From: Deltaproteobacteria bacterium | Lineage (GTDB): Bacteria; SAR324; JACQKK01 | Direction of reading: 5' to 3' | Length of the DNA stretch: 6,311 bases | NCBI GenBank assembly: GCA_029858165.1 | Contig: JAOUFO010000109.1 | Coordinates: forward strand, 1-6,311 | Part shown: positions 1 through 5,121 of the stretch, in pieces | How positions within the stretch are numbered: position 1 is the stretch's first letter | How the letters are laid out: each line of letters opens with the position of its first letter | Notes under the pieces: generated by a model | Seen by the model: only the letters and a program-made list of their open reading frames with translations | Database searches by the model: none | Told to the model about the DNA's origin: nothing | Translations under genes and position numbers: made by a program

Positions 1-93
1 TAAATCCTTAAACCGATTGGTTGCTTGGCATGATGAGACCTCTGAATAGCCCCCCTTGAATTCCGGGTTTTCTTCCCGCCGACCTCAATTTAA

Positions 94-213
94 GCTGGGC
101 TGGGATGGTTTCCCCCTCCTCCAGGAGTGCTACAGGATTACACCCAGGCGGTGGAATGGACCCGCAACCGGGCAATCACCCCAACCCATTTCAAGGGTAA
201 CCCCAAGCTGTAA
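94..213 (+). pseudogene. Possible remnant of a Sel1-repeat protein C-terminus
   Basis: An open frame follows a stop at 91-93 and ends at TAA 211-213. From about position 124 it reads GVLQDYTQAVEWTRNRA, which resembles the Sel1 repeat pattern G-V-x-Q-D-Y-x-x-A-V-x-W-x-R-x-A; about ten further residues follow before the stop. The usual Tyr after Trp is Thr here. There is no credible start codon with a ribosome binding site, and the upstream part (residues AGLGWFPPPP) does not look like Sel1, so this would be a decayed or truncated last repeat rather than a working gene. The stop lies only 10 bp before repeat copy 1, so insertion of the repeat may have accompanied the decay. The match is short and by eye; a chance resemblance is possible. 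Confidence 0.3.
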
Positions 214-216
214 GAC

Positions 217-231
217 CGCCGCAATGCGGCG
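217..231. repeat. Small perfect hairpin at the left edge of repeat copy 1
   Basis: CGCCGC (217-222) pairs with GCGGCG (226-231) around a 3-nt AAT loop. Its right half falls inside repeat copy 1, which starts at 224. In copy 2 the matching right half GCGGCG is present, but the left side reads differently, so this tight stem is specific to copy 1. No T-run follows on either strand, so it is not a convincing intrinsic terminator. Confidence 0.6.
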
Positions 232-396
232 TTAGCCGGGCTGGTGCCTTTCTTTTGGCTCCCCACACAGGGATGGGGGGAATAACCCTCACCATTTCAA
301 TTGTTTCAACAAACATTTAAGCCGCAAAACCACATGCCAGATGGATGGCATCCCATCAAACAAGCACGACTCATCCCCTCCCTGGATGGGGAGGGG
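224..396 (+). repeat. Dispersed 173-bp intergenic repeat, copy 1
   Basis: This stretch matches 3271-3443 in the same orientation without any gap. I count six mismatches (at 280, 351, 354, 368, 385 and 386), so 167 of 173 positions agree, with a 70-bp perfect run at 281-350. It encodes no protein. It contains an ATGCCA/TGGCAT hairpin (334-339 with 346-351) and a strong hairpin CCCCTCCC/GGGAGGGG (375-382 with 389-396, 6-nt loop). It lies downstream of pgk, on the 3' side of that transcript. No transposase or terminal repeat pair is seen, so it looks like a non-coding, non-autonomous intergenic element. Whether more copies exist in the genome cannot be seen here. Confidence 0.9.
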
Positions 397-398
397 CA

Positions 399-463
399 GG
401 TCGCAATAAGCGACCGGGGAGAGGGCAGGTTTTTTCAGTCGCAATAAGCGACCGGGGAGAGGG
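399..463. repeat. Tandem pair of 26-bp hairpin units downstream of pgk
   Basis: The same 26 bp occurs at 400-425 and 438-463, a period of 38 bp. Each unit contains a 5-bp stem GTCGC-AATAA-GCGAC followed by CGGGGAGAGGG; the first copy extends to a 6-bp stem (GGTCGC 399-404, GCGACC 410-415). The units sit 13 bp beyond the pgk stop codon, so they would be transcribed in the pgk 3' untranslated region. There, each hairpin is not followed by a T-run (the second is followed by TGAAAAAA), so this is not a classical Rho-independent terminator. A role in mRNA 3'-end stability is possible but inferred. Confidence 0.85.
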
Positions 464-475
464 GCGGTTGTTCTT

Positions 476-1657
476 TTAGGCGTTGGTGAGGGCTTCTATG
501 CCGGGGAGTTTTTTGCCTTCCAGGAATTCCAGGGATGCCCCCCCTCCGGTGGAGATATGGGAGATGCGGTCGGAAACCCCGGCCTGATTGGCTGCGGCCA
601 CGGAATCGCCCCCGCCGACGATGGTGACCCCTTTGCAGGCGGCGACGGCTTCTGCCACGGCGAAGGTGCCTTTTTTGAAGGCGGGGAATTCAAAGACCCC
701 CATGGGGCCGTTCCAGACCACCATGGCGGCCTTGGCGATTTCATCCTGATACCGTTTGGAGGTTTCGGGGCCGATATCCAGCCCCATTTTGCCGTCGGGG
801 ATGTCAATGCCGCAGGCTTCCGCCGGGGCCTCGGCAGAAAACGCCCCGGCCACCACATGGTCGGATGGCAGCAGGATGCGCTTGTTCAGCCGTTTGGATG
901 TGGCCAGCAGTTCTTCGGCCAGCCCCAGGTTGGGGGCATCCAGCAGGGATGTGCCGATGGTGTGGCCCTGCACCTTCAGGAAGGTGTAGGCCATCCCCCC
1001 GCCGATCAGCAGGGTATCGGCCCGTTGCAGCAGCGAGTTGATGACGGTGATTTTATCGCCCACCTTGGCGCCGCCCACAATGGCCAGATAGGGGGATTTG
1101 GGGTTGTCCAGGGCCATCCCCAGGAATTGCAGTTCTTTGGCGATCAAAAACCCGGCGGCGGCCTGTTTGAAGTACTGGGCCACCCCGGCGGTGGAGGCGT
1201 GCGCCCGGTGAACGGTTCCAAAGGCATCCGATACAAAGGCATCCCCCAGGGAGGCCAGTTCTTTGGAGAATGTCGGATCGTTTTTTTCCTCTTCGGCATG
1301 GAACCGCACGTTTTCCAGTAGCAGCACATCCCCGGCGGTCATGGCGGCCACGGCTTCTTGGGCCTGGGGGCCGATCACCTTGGGGCAGAAGGCCACCTTT
1401 TTGCCCAGCAGTTCGCTCAGGCGGGCGGCCACCGGGGCCAGGGAATATTTGGGGTTGGGTTCACCCTTGGGGCGGCCCAGGTGAGACATCAATATGGTGC
1501 GTGCCCCCTGGCCCATCAGGTGTTGAATGGTGGGCAGGGCGGCCCGGATGCGGGTGTCATCGGTGATGCGGTCTCCATCCAGCGGCACGTTAAAATCCAC
1601 CCGCACCAGTATTTTTTTGCCTTTGGAATCCAGGGAATCCACGGTTAGCTTGGCCAT
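476..1657 (-). CDS. pgk: Phosphoglycerate kinase
   Basis: Cytoplasmic glycolytic and gluconeogenic enzyme that interconverts 1,3-bisphosphoglycerate + ADP and 3-phosphoglycerate + ATP. At 393 residues it has the normal bacterial length and all family hallmarks. The PGK signature KKILVRVDFNVP is at residues 14-25. The basic patch that binds the phosphoglycerate includes R38, H59-x-x-R62 (SHLGRPKG), R118 (LENVRF) and R151 (GTVHRAHAST). GGAKVGDK (195-202) supplies nucleotide-binding lysines, WNGPMGVFE (315-323) carries the ribose-contacting Glu, GGGDS (348-352) holds the catalytic-loop Asp, and STGGGASLEF (369-378) closes the C-domain. The ATG at 1657 starts exactly where family members start (MAKLTV) and has an AGGAG upstream. 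No gap, fba or pyk gene is adjacent, so it is probably monocistronic. It is divergent from a GntR-type regulator. No sign of damage. Confidence 0.98.
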   Translation of the reverse strand: MAKLTVDSLDSKGKKILVRVDFNVPLDGDRITDDTRIRAALPTIQHLMGQGARTILMSHLGRPKGEPNPKYSLAPVAARLSELLGKKVAFCPKVIGPQAQEAVAAMTAGDVLLLENVRFHAEEEKNDPTFSKELASLGDAFVSDAFGTVHRAHASTAGVAQYFKQAAAGFLIAKELQFLGMALDNPKSPYLAIVGGAKVGDKITVINSLLQRADTLLIGGGMAYTFLKVQGHTIGTSLLDAPNLGLAEELLATSKRLNKRILLPSDHVVAGAFSAEAPAEACGIDIPDGKMGLDIGPETSKRYQDEIAKAAMVVWNGPMGVFEFPAFKKGTFAVAEAVAACKGVTIVGGGDSVAAANQAGVSDRISHISTGGGASLEFLEGKKLPGIEALTNA

Positions 1658-1667
1658 TGTTTTAATG

Positions 1668-1672
1668 CTCCT
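1668..1672 (-). promoter_or_regulatory. Ribosome binding site of pgk
   Basis: The minus strand reads AGGAG here, 10 nt before the pgk ATG. It supports the chosen start and is the only clear Shine-Dalgarno sequence in front of any of the four genes in this window. Confidence 0.75.
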
Positions 1673-1775
1673 GTTTTGGTGATTGCGTCAATGATTGCGA
1701 AGTAAGGTTGTTTTGTGGTTTTGATCGTCCGGCGGTCCCACCGGTTGGCCGTTTGCCCCAAACCGCAAAGCCGGT

Positions 1776-1803
1776 AGTGTATCATCAAAGGGTCCGGAAC
1801 CAA
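1776..1803 (-). promoter_or_regulatory. Candidate extended -10 promoter for pgk
   Basis: On the minus strand TGA-TACACT (1784-1776) forms an extended -10 element (TGn plus a hexamer matching TATAAT at 4 of 6 positions), preceded after a 16-bp spacer by TTGGTT (1803-1798), which keeps the TTG of the -35 consensus. It would give a leader of roughly 110 nt. This is pattern matching by eye in a GC-rich genome and could be fortuitous. Confidence 0.3.
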
Positions 1804-1988
1804 AGAGCTATTCCACTGGGCAGAACCGGTCCACCCTTTGGCATCCAGACCGGGCCGGGTTTACGGGGGTTGACGTTTGCTTTCAATTCAGCGGGGGAGT
1901 AACCTTTGGGTAAGGGGACAGCCCGTTGAGGGGTGAGGTAACATAGCGGTTTCCTGCGGGATTTTCAATTTTTTTTCAAAGTATCGTC

Positions 1989-3086
1989 ATGTCAAAAAAG
2001 AACATTTCCCAACCGGTTGGGGGGGGTATTCCGGCTGGAAAATCCCATCCGGAATCGGGCCACGTCCTTACGTTTAACCGGCCCCGGTTGGGTTCTGGCC
2101 CCGAACCCATTCATCCCCCGACCCCGGACGCCGAAGATTCCCACCATTTTCTGATCAACAAAACCTCCGCCGTTCCGCTCCATATCCAACTGAAGGAGCA
2201 GGTGCGCTATGCCATCATGAGCGGCTATTACGCGCCCGGAAGTCCCCTGCCCTCCATCCGGGAGCTTACCACCCAATTGGGGATTCACCGTAACACGGTG
2301 CACCGGGTGTATCTGGAGCTTCAGGCGGGGGGGTTGCTGGTCTCCCGGCCGGGCAAGGGGGTGTTTGTCAACGAAACGTTGTCCGAGGTGGTCTCCTCCC
2401 GGGAAGTAAATGCCATTGATCACCTGCTGGATACCTTTTTCGCTTCGGCCAATCAGGCAGGCATCAACCCCATCACCCTGGGCCGGTTGATCGCCCAACG
2501 GGCACCCGCTTATGACAGCCGCCAGTCTTCGGTGGCCTTTGTGGAATGCACCACCCACCAATCCTCCGAATGCTCACGGGATTTATCCGAAAGCTTTGGC
2601 ATTCAGGTGACCCAAACCCTGTTGGACGACCTGCGGAAATCCCCCGGCAATCTGGCCCCCAATCTGTTCCACGTCATCACCAGCCTGTTTCATTACGATG
2701 AAATCAGGGATTTGCTGAAAGGCACCAATCACAAAATTCACGCCATCACTTATGATCTCCACCCGGCCACCCGCAAACTGCTGCGGGAGCAGCCCCCGGG
2801 CACCCGGCTGGGGTTTATCTGCCATGATGCCAACACCGAGGAAATCGTGGGGGCCGAAATAGAAAAATACGTTTCCCCCGGTGTGCTGGCGGGGTGCGCC
2901 AATCTGGAATCCCCCCAAACCGCCCTGGACCTTATCCAAAACACCAACAAGATCATCCTCACCGAGGCCGCATCGGCCTTTTGCGTGCAACACTGCACCC
3001 CCGCCCACGAACTGTTGGAACTTCACTTCGTCCTCAACCCCACCTCCGTGGAAAAAGTAGGCAAATCCATCCTGATCCAGCCCTAA
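1989..3086 (+). CDS. GntR-family transcriptional regulator with long C-terminal domain
   Basis: A DNA-binding regulator of 365 residues. Residues about 62-128 form the GntR winged helix-turn-helix: PLHIQLKEQVRYAIMSGYY, then G84-SPLPSIRELTTQLGIHRNTVHRVYLEL and the wing GLLVSRPGKGVFV. This arrangement is closest to the YtrA-like or short-effector GntR groups. Residues 1-53 are a Gly/Pro-rich, probably disordered extension. Residues about 180-365 look like an alpha/beta domain (repeated beta-alpha patterns such as SVAFVECTTH and TRLGFICHD) that I cannot assign to a family; it lacks an aminotransferase (MocR) signature and a clear FadR or UTRA pattern. It probably senses a small molecule, but the ligand is unknown. 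The first possible ATG is used; no Shine-Dalgarno is visible, and the next in-frame ATG would delete part of the binding domain. It is divergent from pgk and convergent with the CNBD gene. A G8 run spans codons 11-13. Confidence 0.9.
   Translation: MSKKNISQPVGGGIPAGKSHPESGHVLTFNRPRLGSGPEPIHPPTPDAEDSHHFLINKTSAVPLHIQLKEQVRYAIMSGYYAPGSPLPSIRELTTQLGIHRNTVHRVYLELQAGGLLVSRPGKGVFVNETLSEVVSSREVNAIDHLLDTFFASANQAGINPITLGRLIAQRAPAYDSRQSSVAFVECTTHQSSECSRDLSESFGIQVTQTLLDDLRKSPGNLAPNLFHVITSLFHYDEIRDLLKGTNHKIHAITYDLHPATRKLLREQPPGTRLGFICHDANTEEIVGAEIEKYVSPGVLAGCANLESPQTALDLIQNTNKIILTEAASAFCVQHCTPAHELLELHFVLNPTSVEKVGKSILIQP
2008..2021. promoter_or_regulatory. 14-bp perfect palindrome, candidate operator
   Basis: CCCAACCGGTTGGG is self-complementary over all 14 bp and lies in codons 7-11 of the GntR gene. 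Related sequences occur at 1738-1748, 1824-1830 and, as AACCGG-CC-CCGGTT, at 2076-2089. GntR proteins bind short palindromes near their own promoters, so autoregulation is a reasonable guess. CCGGTT is common in this GC-rich DNA, so the clustering may be chance. Confidence 0.3.
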
Positions 3087-3119
3087 AAAATCGCCCCAAA
3101 AAGAAAGGCAAAAAGCAAT

Positions 3120-3141
3120 GCGGGGGAGCACGCCCCCCCGC
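3120..3141. repeat. GC-rich hairpin 34 bp after the GntR gene
   Basis: GCGGGGG (3120-3126) pairs with CCCCCGC (3135-3141) around an 8-nt loop. It is the first of a series of hairpins between the convergent genes. No T-run follows on the plus strand, so it is at best an atypical transcription stop for the GntR gene. Confidence 0.6.
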
Positions 3142-3183
3142 GCCCCCCATTTAAGGGATATTGCTGAAAACCTGAACAGGGTC

Positions 3184-3202
3184 AAGGGAGCCACGCTCCC
3201 TT
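3184..3202. repeat. Perfect 8-bp hairpin
   Basis: AAGGGAGC (3184-3191) and GCTCCCTT (3195-3202) pair perfectly around a CAC loop. It belongs to the hairpin cluster in the convergent intergenic region and has no T-run. Confidence 0.75.
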
Positions 3203-3208
3203 GTGGGG

Positions 3209-3227
3209 TTTGGGGCAACGCCCCAAA
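3209..3227. repeat. Perfect 8-bp hairpin TTTGGGGC/GCCCCAAA
   Basis: TTTGGGGC (3209-3216) pairs with GCCCCAAA (3220-3227) around AAC. It follows the previous hairpin by only 6 bp. On the plus strand A residues follow, and on the minus strand an A/C-rich stretch, so neither orientation gives a standard intrinsic terminator. A related string, GCCCCAAAAAGAAAG, occurs without its partner arm at 3093-3107, suggesting that pieces of this element recur. Confidence 0.75.
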
Positions 3228-3236
3228 AAGAAAGAC

Positions 3237-3305
3237 CCAAAAGAAGTGCAACCAGCCCGGCTTCGCCTCCATGCGGCGTTAGCCGGGCTGGTGCCTTTCT
3301 TTTGG
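3237..3305. repeat. Long imperfect inverted repeat (large hairpin)
   Basis: The outer arms CCAAAAGAA (3237-3245) and TTCTTTTGG (3297-3305) and the inner arms ACCAGCCCGGCT (3251-3262) and AGCCGGGCTGGT (3281-3292) pair perfectly, separated by a small internal loop; the apical loop is 18 nt. Its right arm is the beginning of repeat copy 2, which starts inside the loop at 3271. Copy 1 carries the right arm only. The full structure probably represents the intact end of the mosaic element. Confidence 0.85.
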
Positions 3306-3443
3306 CTCCCCACACAGGGATGGGGGCAATAACCCTCACCATTTCAATTGTTTCAACAAACATTTAAGCCGCAAAACCACATGCCAGATGGATGGCAACC
3401 AATCAAACAAGCACCACTCATCCCCTCCCTGTTTGGGGAGGGG
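3271..3443 (+). repeat. Dispersed 173-bp intergenic repeat, copy 2
   Basis: This is the direct-orientation partner of 224-396, 3,047 bp away, collinear without indels and with six substitutions. It ends with the same CCCCTCCC/GGGAGGGG stem (3422-3429 with 3436-3443); the loop is TGTTTG here and TGGATG in copy 1. It lies between the convergent GntR and CNBD genes, so it falls in the 3' region of both transcripts. It holds no open frame of note. Confidence 0.9.
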
Positions 3444-3446
3444 TGG

Positions 3447-3470
3447 CACCCGCAGGGTGACGGGGAGAGG
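3447..3470. repeat. Hairpin with conserved right flank next to repeat copy 2
   Basis: CACCC (3447-3451) pairs with GGGTG (3455-3459) around GCA, followed by CGGGGAGAGG (3461-3470). The corresponding place beside copy 1 has a different stem (GGTCGC/GCGACC) followed by the same CGGGGAGAGG. The fold and flank are therefore kept while the stem sequence is exchanged. Confidence 0.7.
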
Positions 3471-3519
3471 TGTTGTTTTGGTGGGCTGGTTGCACTTTTT
3501 TTGAGAGCAAGCCTAACAG

Positions 3520-4863
3520 TCATTCAAACAAAGAATCCGCCATTCCCTGAAGGCTGTCATCTCTGGCGGGGGAGGAAGGAGGGGAGGGGGGGGTGGCGGA
3601 TGGGTGGTCCAGCCCCAGCCGTTCCAGCACCGGGTGTACCAGATGAACTTCCAACACCCCTTTGGTGATCATCGGCATCATTTCATCCAGGGTATGGTGT
3701 TCAAAGAACTCCTCAATGGAATAATCGGCATCGTAGGCGGCCTCCCCCAGTTTTTTGATAAAGGTAAGCTGGGTAAGGCTGCCCAGCATGGTTTTGATGC
3801 CGGTGTTGATTTTGGAGGTGTAATCGCTGGTGGCCTGTAGCATCAGGCGCAACACCTCAATGATGTCAAAATCGGTATAGCCGAAATCCCGCTTTAACCA
3901 TCGGAACAGGGGGGGCAGTTCCATGTTCATATCCCGTTGCAGCTTAAAGTTGTGCCGCCAGGCAAAATCGGTGATGGTCCGGTTGTGTTGGCCCGCCATC
4001 TTTTTGGTTTCAGAATGAGAAATCATTTTATCACCGATAATCCCCACCAGCCGGTGGAAGTTATAATTACGGGTGGTTTCAGATAAAATCGGCCCTTCCA
4101 GGTGGGTCTGGTTGCTTTGGGTTTTGCGGATGATTTCAGCGATTTCATACAGCATGTGGTGGTGGCCGTCGTTGATGCACTGGGCGTACAAAGCGCGGCT
4201 GTCTATGGTGAACTGGTCCACCTCCAAAGATTTGGCCAGCTTCATTTTGTCGTGTTTAGACAGATAGTTGTAGAGAGTGAAGTTTATTTTTTTATCGTGC
4301 TGGTAGGTATTTTCCTTCAGGTTGTTGATGATGACCGATATTTCCTGGGATTCCTTGAACCGGGCAAACTTGCTGGCGATGTCATACTGGTTGTATTCCA
4401 GGTCTGCCACCCGGTTGATGAGGGCCTGCACGACGCAGGAAAGCATTTCTATATACAAACCCACATTGGATATATCCTGGCCGGAGGATTGGTTCAGGTA
4501 ATCCAGCAGGGCCATATCCACCCCCAGGGCGGTCACTCCCCCTTTGTCGGCTTTCAGGGTGGCTTTTCTGGGTTCTCCCAGCAGGCATCGTTCCCCCACC
4601 AGAGAATTGAAAATGGTGTCCACCCGCTCATCCCCCACAAACACCGCCAGCTTTCCGGTGATTACCAGATAGACCCATTGGTCAAATTCCCCTTCTTTTA
4701 TCAGGGTCACGCCTTCCTGCAAGGCCACAACCTTGCTGTAGCGGTACAGCAAATCCAGCAGGGGCAGGGATATTCCATTGAATATGGGGATTTCCCGCAG
4801 GGCCATTTTGGCCTCGGTGCTGTCTCCCAGGATTTGGTCTAAGTAATTGGCGGCTGGATTCAT
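3520..4863 (-). CDS. Cyclic-nucleotide-binding-domain protein, C-terminal part unassigned
   Basis: A 447-residue cytoplasmic protein without signal peptide or membrane segments. Residues about 24-125 have the CNBD beta-barrel pattern: a lead-in LREIPIFNGISLPLLDLL, then LQEGVTLIKEGEFDQWVYLVITGKLAVFV (48-76) and a phosphate-binding-cassette-like GERCLLGEPRKAT (90-102). Compared with GELALL-x(3)-PRAAT in protein kinase A regulatory subunits, the cassette keeps Gly-Glu and Arg99 but appears one residue shorter, so true cAMP or cGMP binding is uncertain. No CRP-type helix-turn-helix follows. Residues 130-410 are mostly charged, predicted-helical sequence that I cannot assign, with a His triplet (DGHHHM, 232-237). 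The tail (about 421-436) is Pro/Ser-rich. The ATG at 4863 is the first after an in-frame TGA, but no Shine-Dalgarno is visible. It may be a signalling adaptor; that is inference. Confidence 0.88.
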   Translation of the reverse strand: MNPAANYLDQILGDSTEAKMALREIPIFNGISLPLLDLLYRYSKVVALQEGVTLIKEGEFDQWVYLVITGKLAVFVGDERVDTIFNSLVGERCLLGEPRKATLKADKGGVTALGVDMALLDYLNQSSGQDISNVGLYIEMLSCVVQALINRVADLEYNQYDIASKFARFKESQEISVIINNLKENTYQHDKKINFTLYNYLSKHDKMKLAKSLEVDQFTIDSRALYAQCINDGHHHMLYEIAEIIRKTQSNQTHLEGPILSETTRNYNFHRLVGIIGDKMISHSETKKMAGQHNRTITDFAWRHNFKLQRDMNMELPPLFRWLKRDFGYTDFDIIEVLRLMLQATSDYTSKINTGIKTMLGSLTQLTFIKKLGEAAYDADYSIEEFFEHHTLDEMMPMITKGVLEVHLVHPVLERLGLDHPSATPPSPPSSPARDDSLQGMADSLFE

Positions 4864-5121
4864 GTTGGGTTCGGACCGGATTCATTGAAAAGGGATACTG
4901 GGGCCGGGAAACCAAAAAGACTTTGCCGGTGTTGCCCCAAAACCGGAGAATATTTTCTTACTATCCCCGAAACACCCCTGAATGAAAAGGGGGGAATGGG
5001 GGGGGTGTTCTTGGCCGTCAGGGACATCGGGAGGGCCGTCATGGGGTCTGGCCCCTGGGGGGGGCGGCCATCCGGTTGCCGGACGCCGGCAACTGCCCGG
5101 GGATGGGGGTGAGGGACAGGT
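4864..5121. other. Gap between the MaoC-like and CNBD genes
   Basis: Both flanking genes run on the minus strand, with 258 bp between them. The gap holds two G8 runs (4998-5005 and 5057-5064) and one perfect hairpin (5075-5093). Overlapping frames here (for example a 125-codon minus-strand frame at 4860-5237) are rich in Pro/Gly and overlap real genes, so I do not call them. A promoter for the CNBD gene is expected here; AAATATTCT on the minus strand near 4950 is the only AT-rich candidate and has no good -35. Confidence 0.5.
5075..5093 (-). terminator. Hairpin 3' of the MaoC-like gene, possible transcription stop
   Basis: GTTGCCGG (5075-5082) and CCGGCAAC (5086-5093) form a perfect 8-bp stem with a 3-nt loop, 28 bp past the stop codon of the MaoC-like gene. 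Position and strength suit a transcript end, but C-rich sequence rather than T follows on the minus strand, so it is not a canonical Rho-independent terminator. It could equally be an mRNA-stabilising structure. Confidence 0.4.

Larger units (their letters stand above)
1658..1988. other. Divergent intergenic region between pgk and the GntR regulator
   Basis: This 331-bp stretch has no convincing gene; a 64-codon frame at 1708-1902 shows no family resemblance. It must hold the promoters of both flanking genes. Besides the candidate pgk promoter, a weak plus-strand pair GGGACA (1915-1920) and TAACAT (1939-1944) with 18-bp spacing could serve the regulator. The core ACCGGT occurs twice, as CCACCGGTTGG (1738-1748) and AACCGGT (1824-1830), and recurs as a perfect palindrome just inside the regulator gene. 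A T8 run at 1969-1976 precedes the regulator's start, where no Shine-Dalgarno is visible. Confidence 0.5.
3087..3519. other. Convergent intergenic region filled with hairpin elements
   Basis: These 433 bp between the ends of two convergent genes hold no credible gene. At least six hairpins (3120-3141, 3184-3202, 3209-3227, 3237-3305, 3422-3443, 3447-3459) plus repeat copy 2 occupy most of it. The region must serve as the 3' end of both genes, but no hairpin is followed by a proper T-run in the correct direction. A T7 run at 3496-3502 is not attached to a stem. Termination may be Rho-dependent or rely on the stacked hairpins. Confidence 0.6.

Noticed and set aside
224..463. CRISPR array or insertion sequence as the explanation for the repeats
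   Set aside because: There are only two short units with a 12-bp gap rather than regular spacers, no cas genes, no transposase and no matched terminal inverted repeats with target duplications.
557..1321. 254-codon plus-strand open frame
   Set aside because: It lies wholly antisense to intact pgk, is rich in Gly/His/Gln as expected from the reverse of GC-rich codons, and has no family resemblance.
1992..2561. 189-codon minus-strand open frame over the GntR 5' half
   Set aside because: It is antisense to a well-supported winged-helix domain and has no independent support.
2583..3272. 229-codon minus-strand open frame over the GntR 3' end
   Set aside because: Mostly antisense to the regulator and running into the hairpin cluster; no recognisable motif and no ribosome binding site.
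3087..3305. tRNA or known small RNA in the hairpin cluster
   Set aside because: No cloverleaf, anticodon arm or T-loop sequence can be made from these hairpins; they look like palindromic intergenic elements.
3568..3596. G-quadruplex-like G-runs in the CNBD gene tail
   Set aside because: The runs encode the Pro/Ser-rich tail on the other strand (CCC and TCC codons), which explains them adequately; loop lengths are uneven.
4102..4842. 246-codon plus-strand open frame
   Set aside because: Antisense shadow of the CNBD gene; its composition (Val/Gln/His-rich, no domain pattern) is that of a reversed coding strand.
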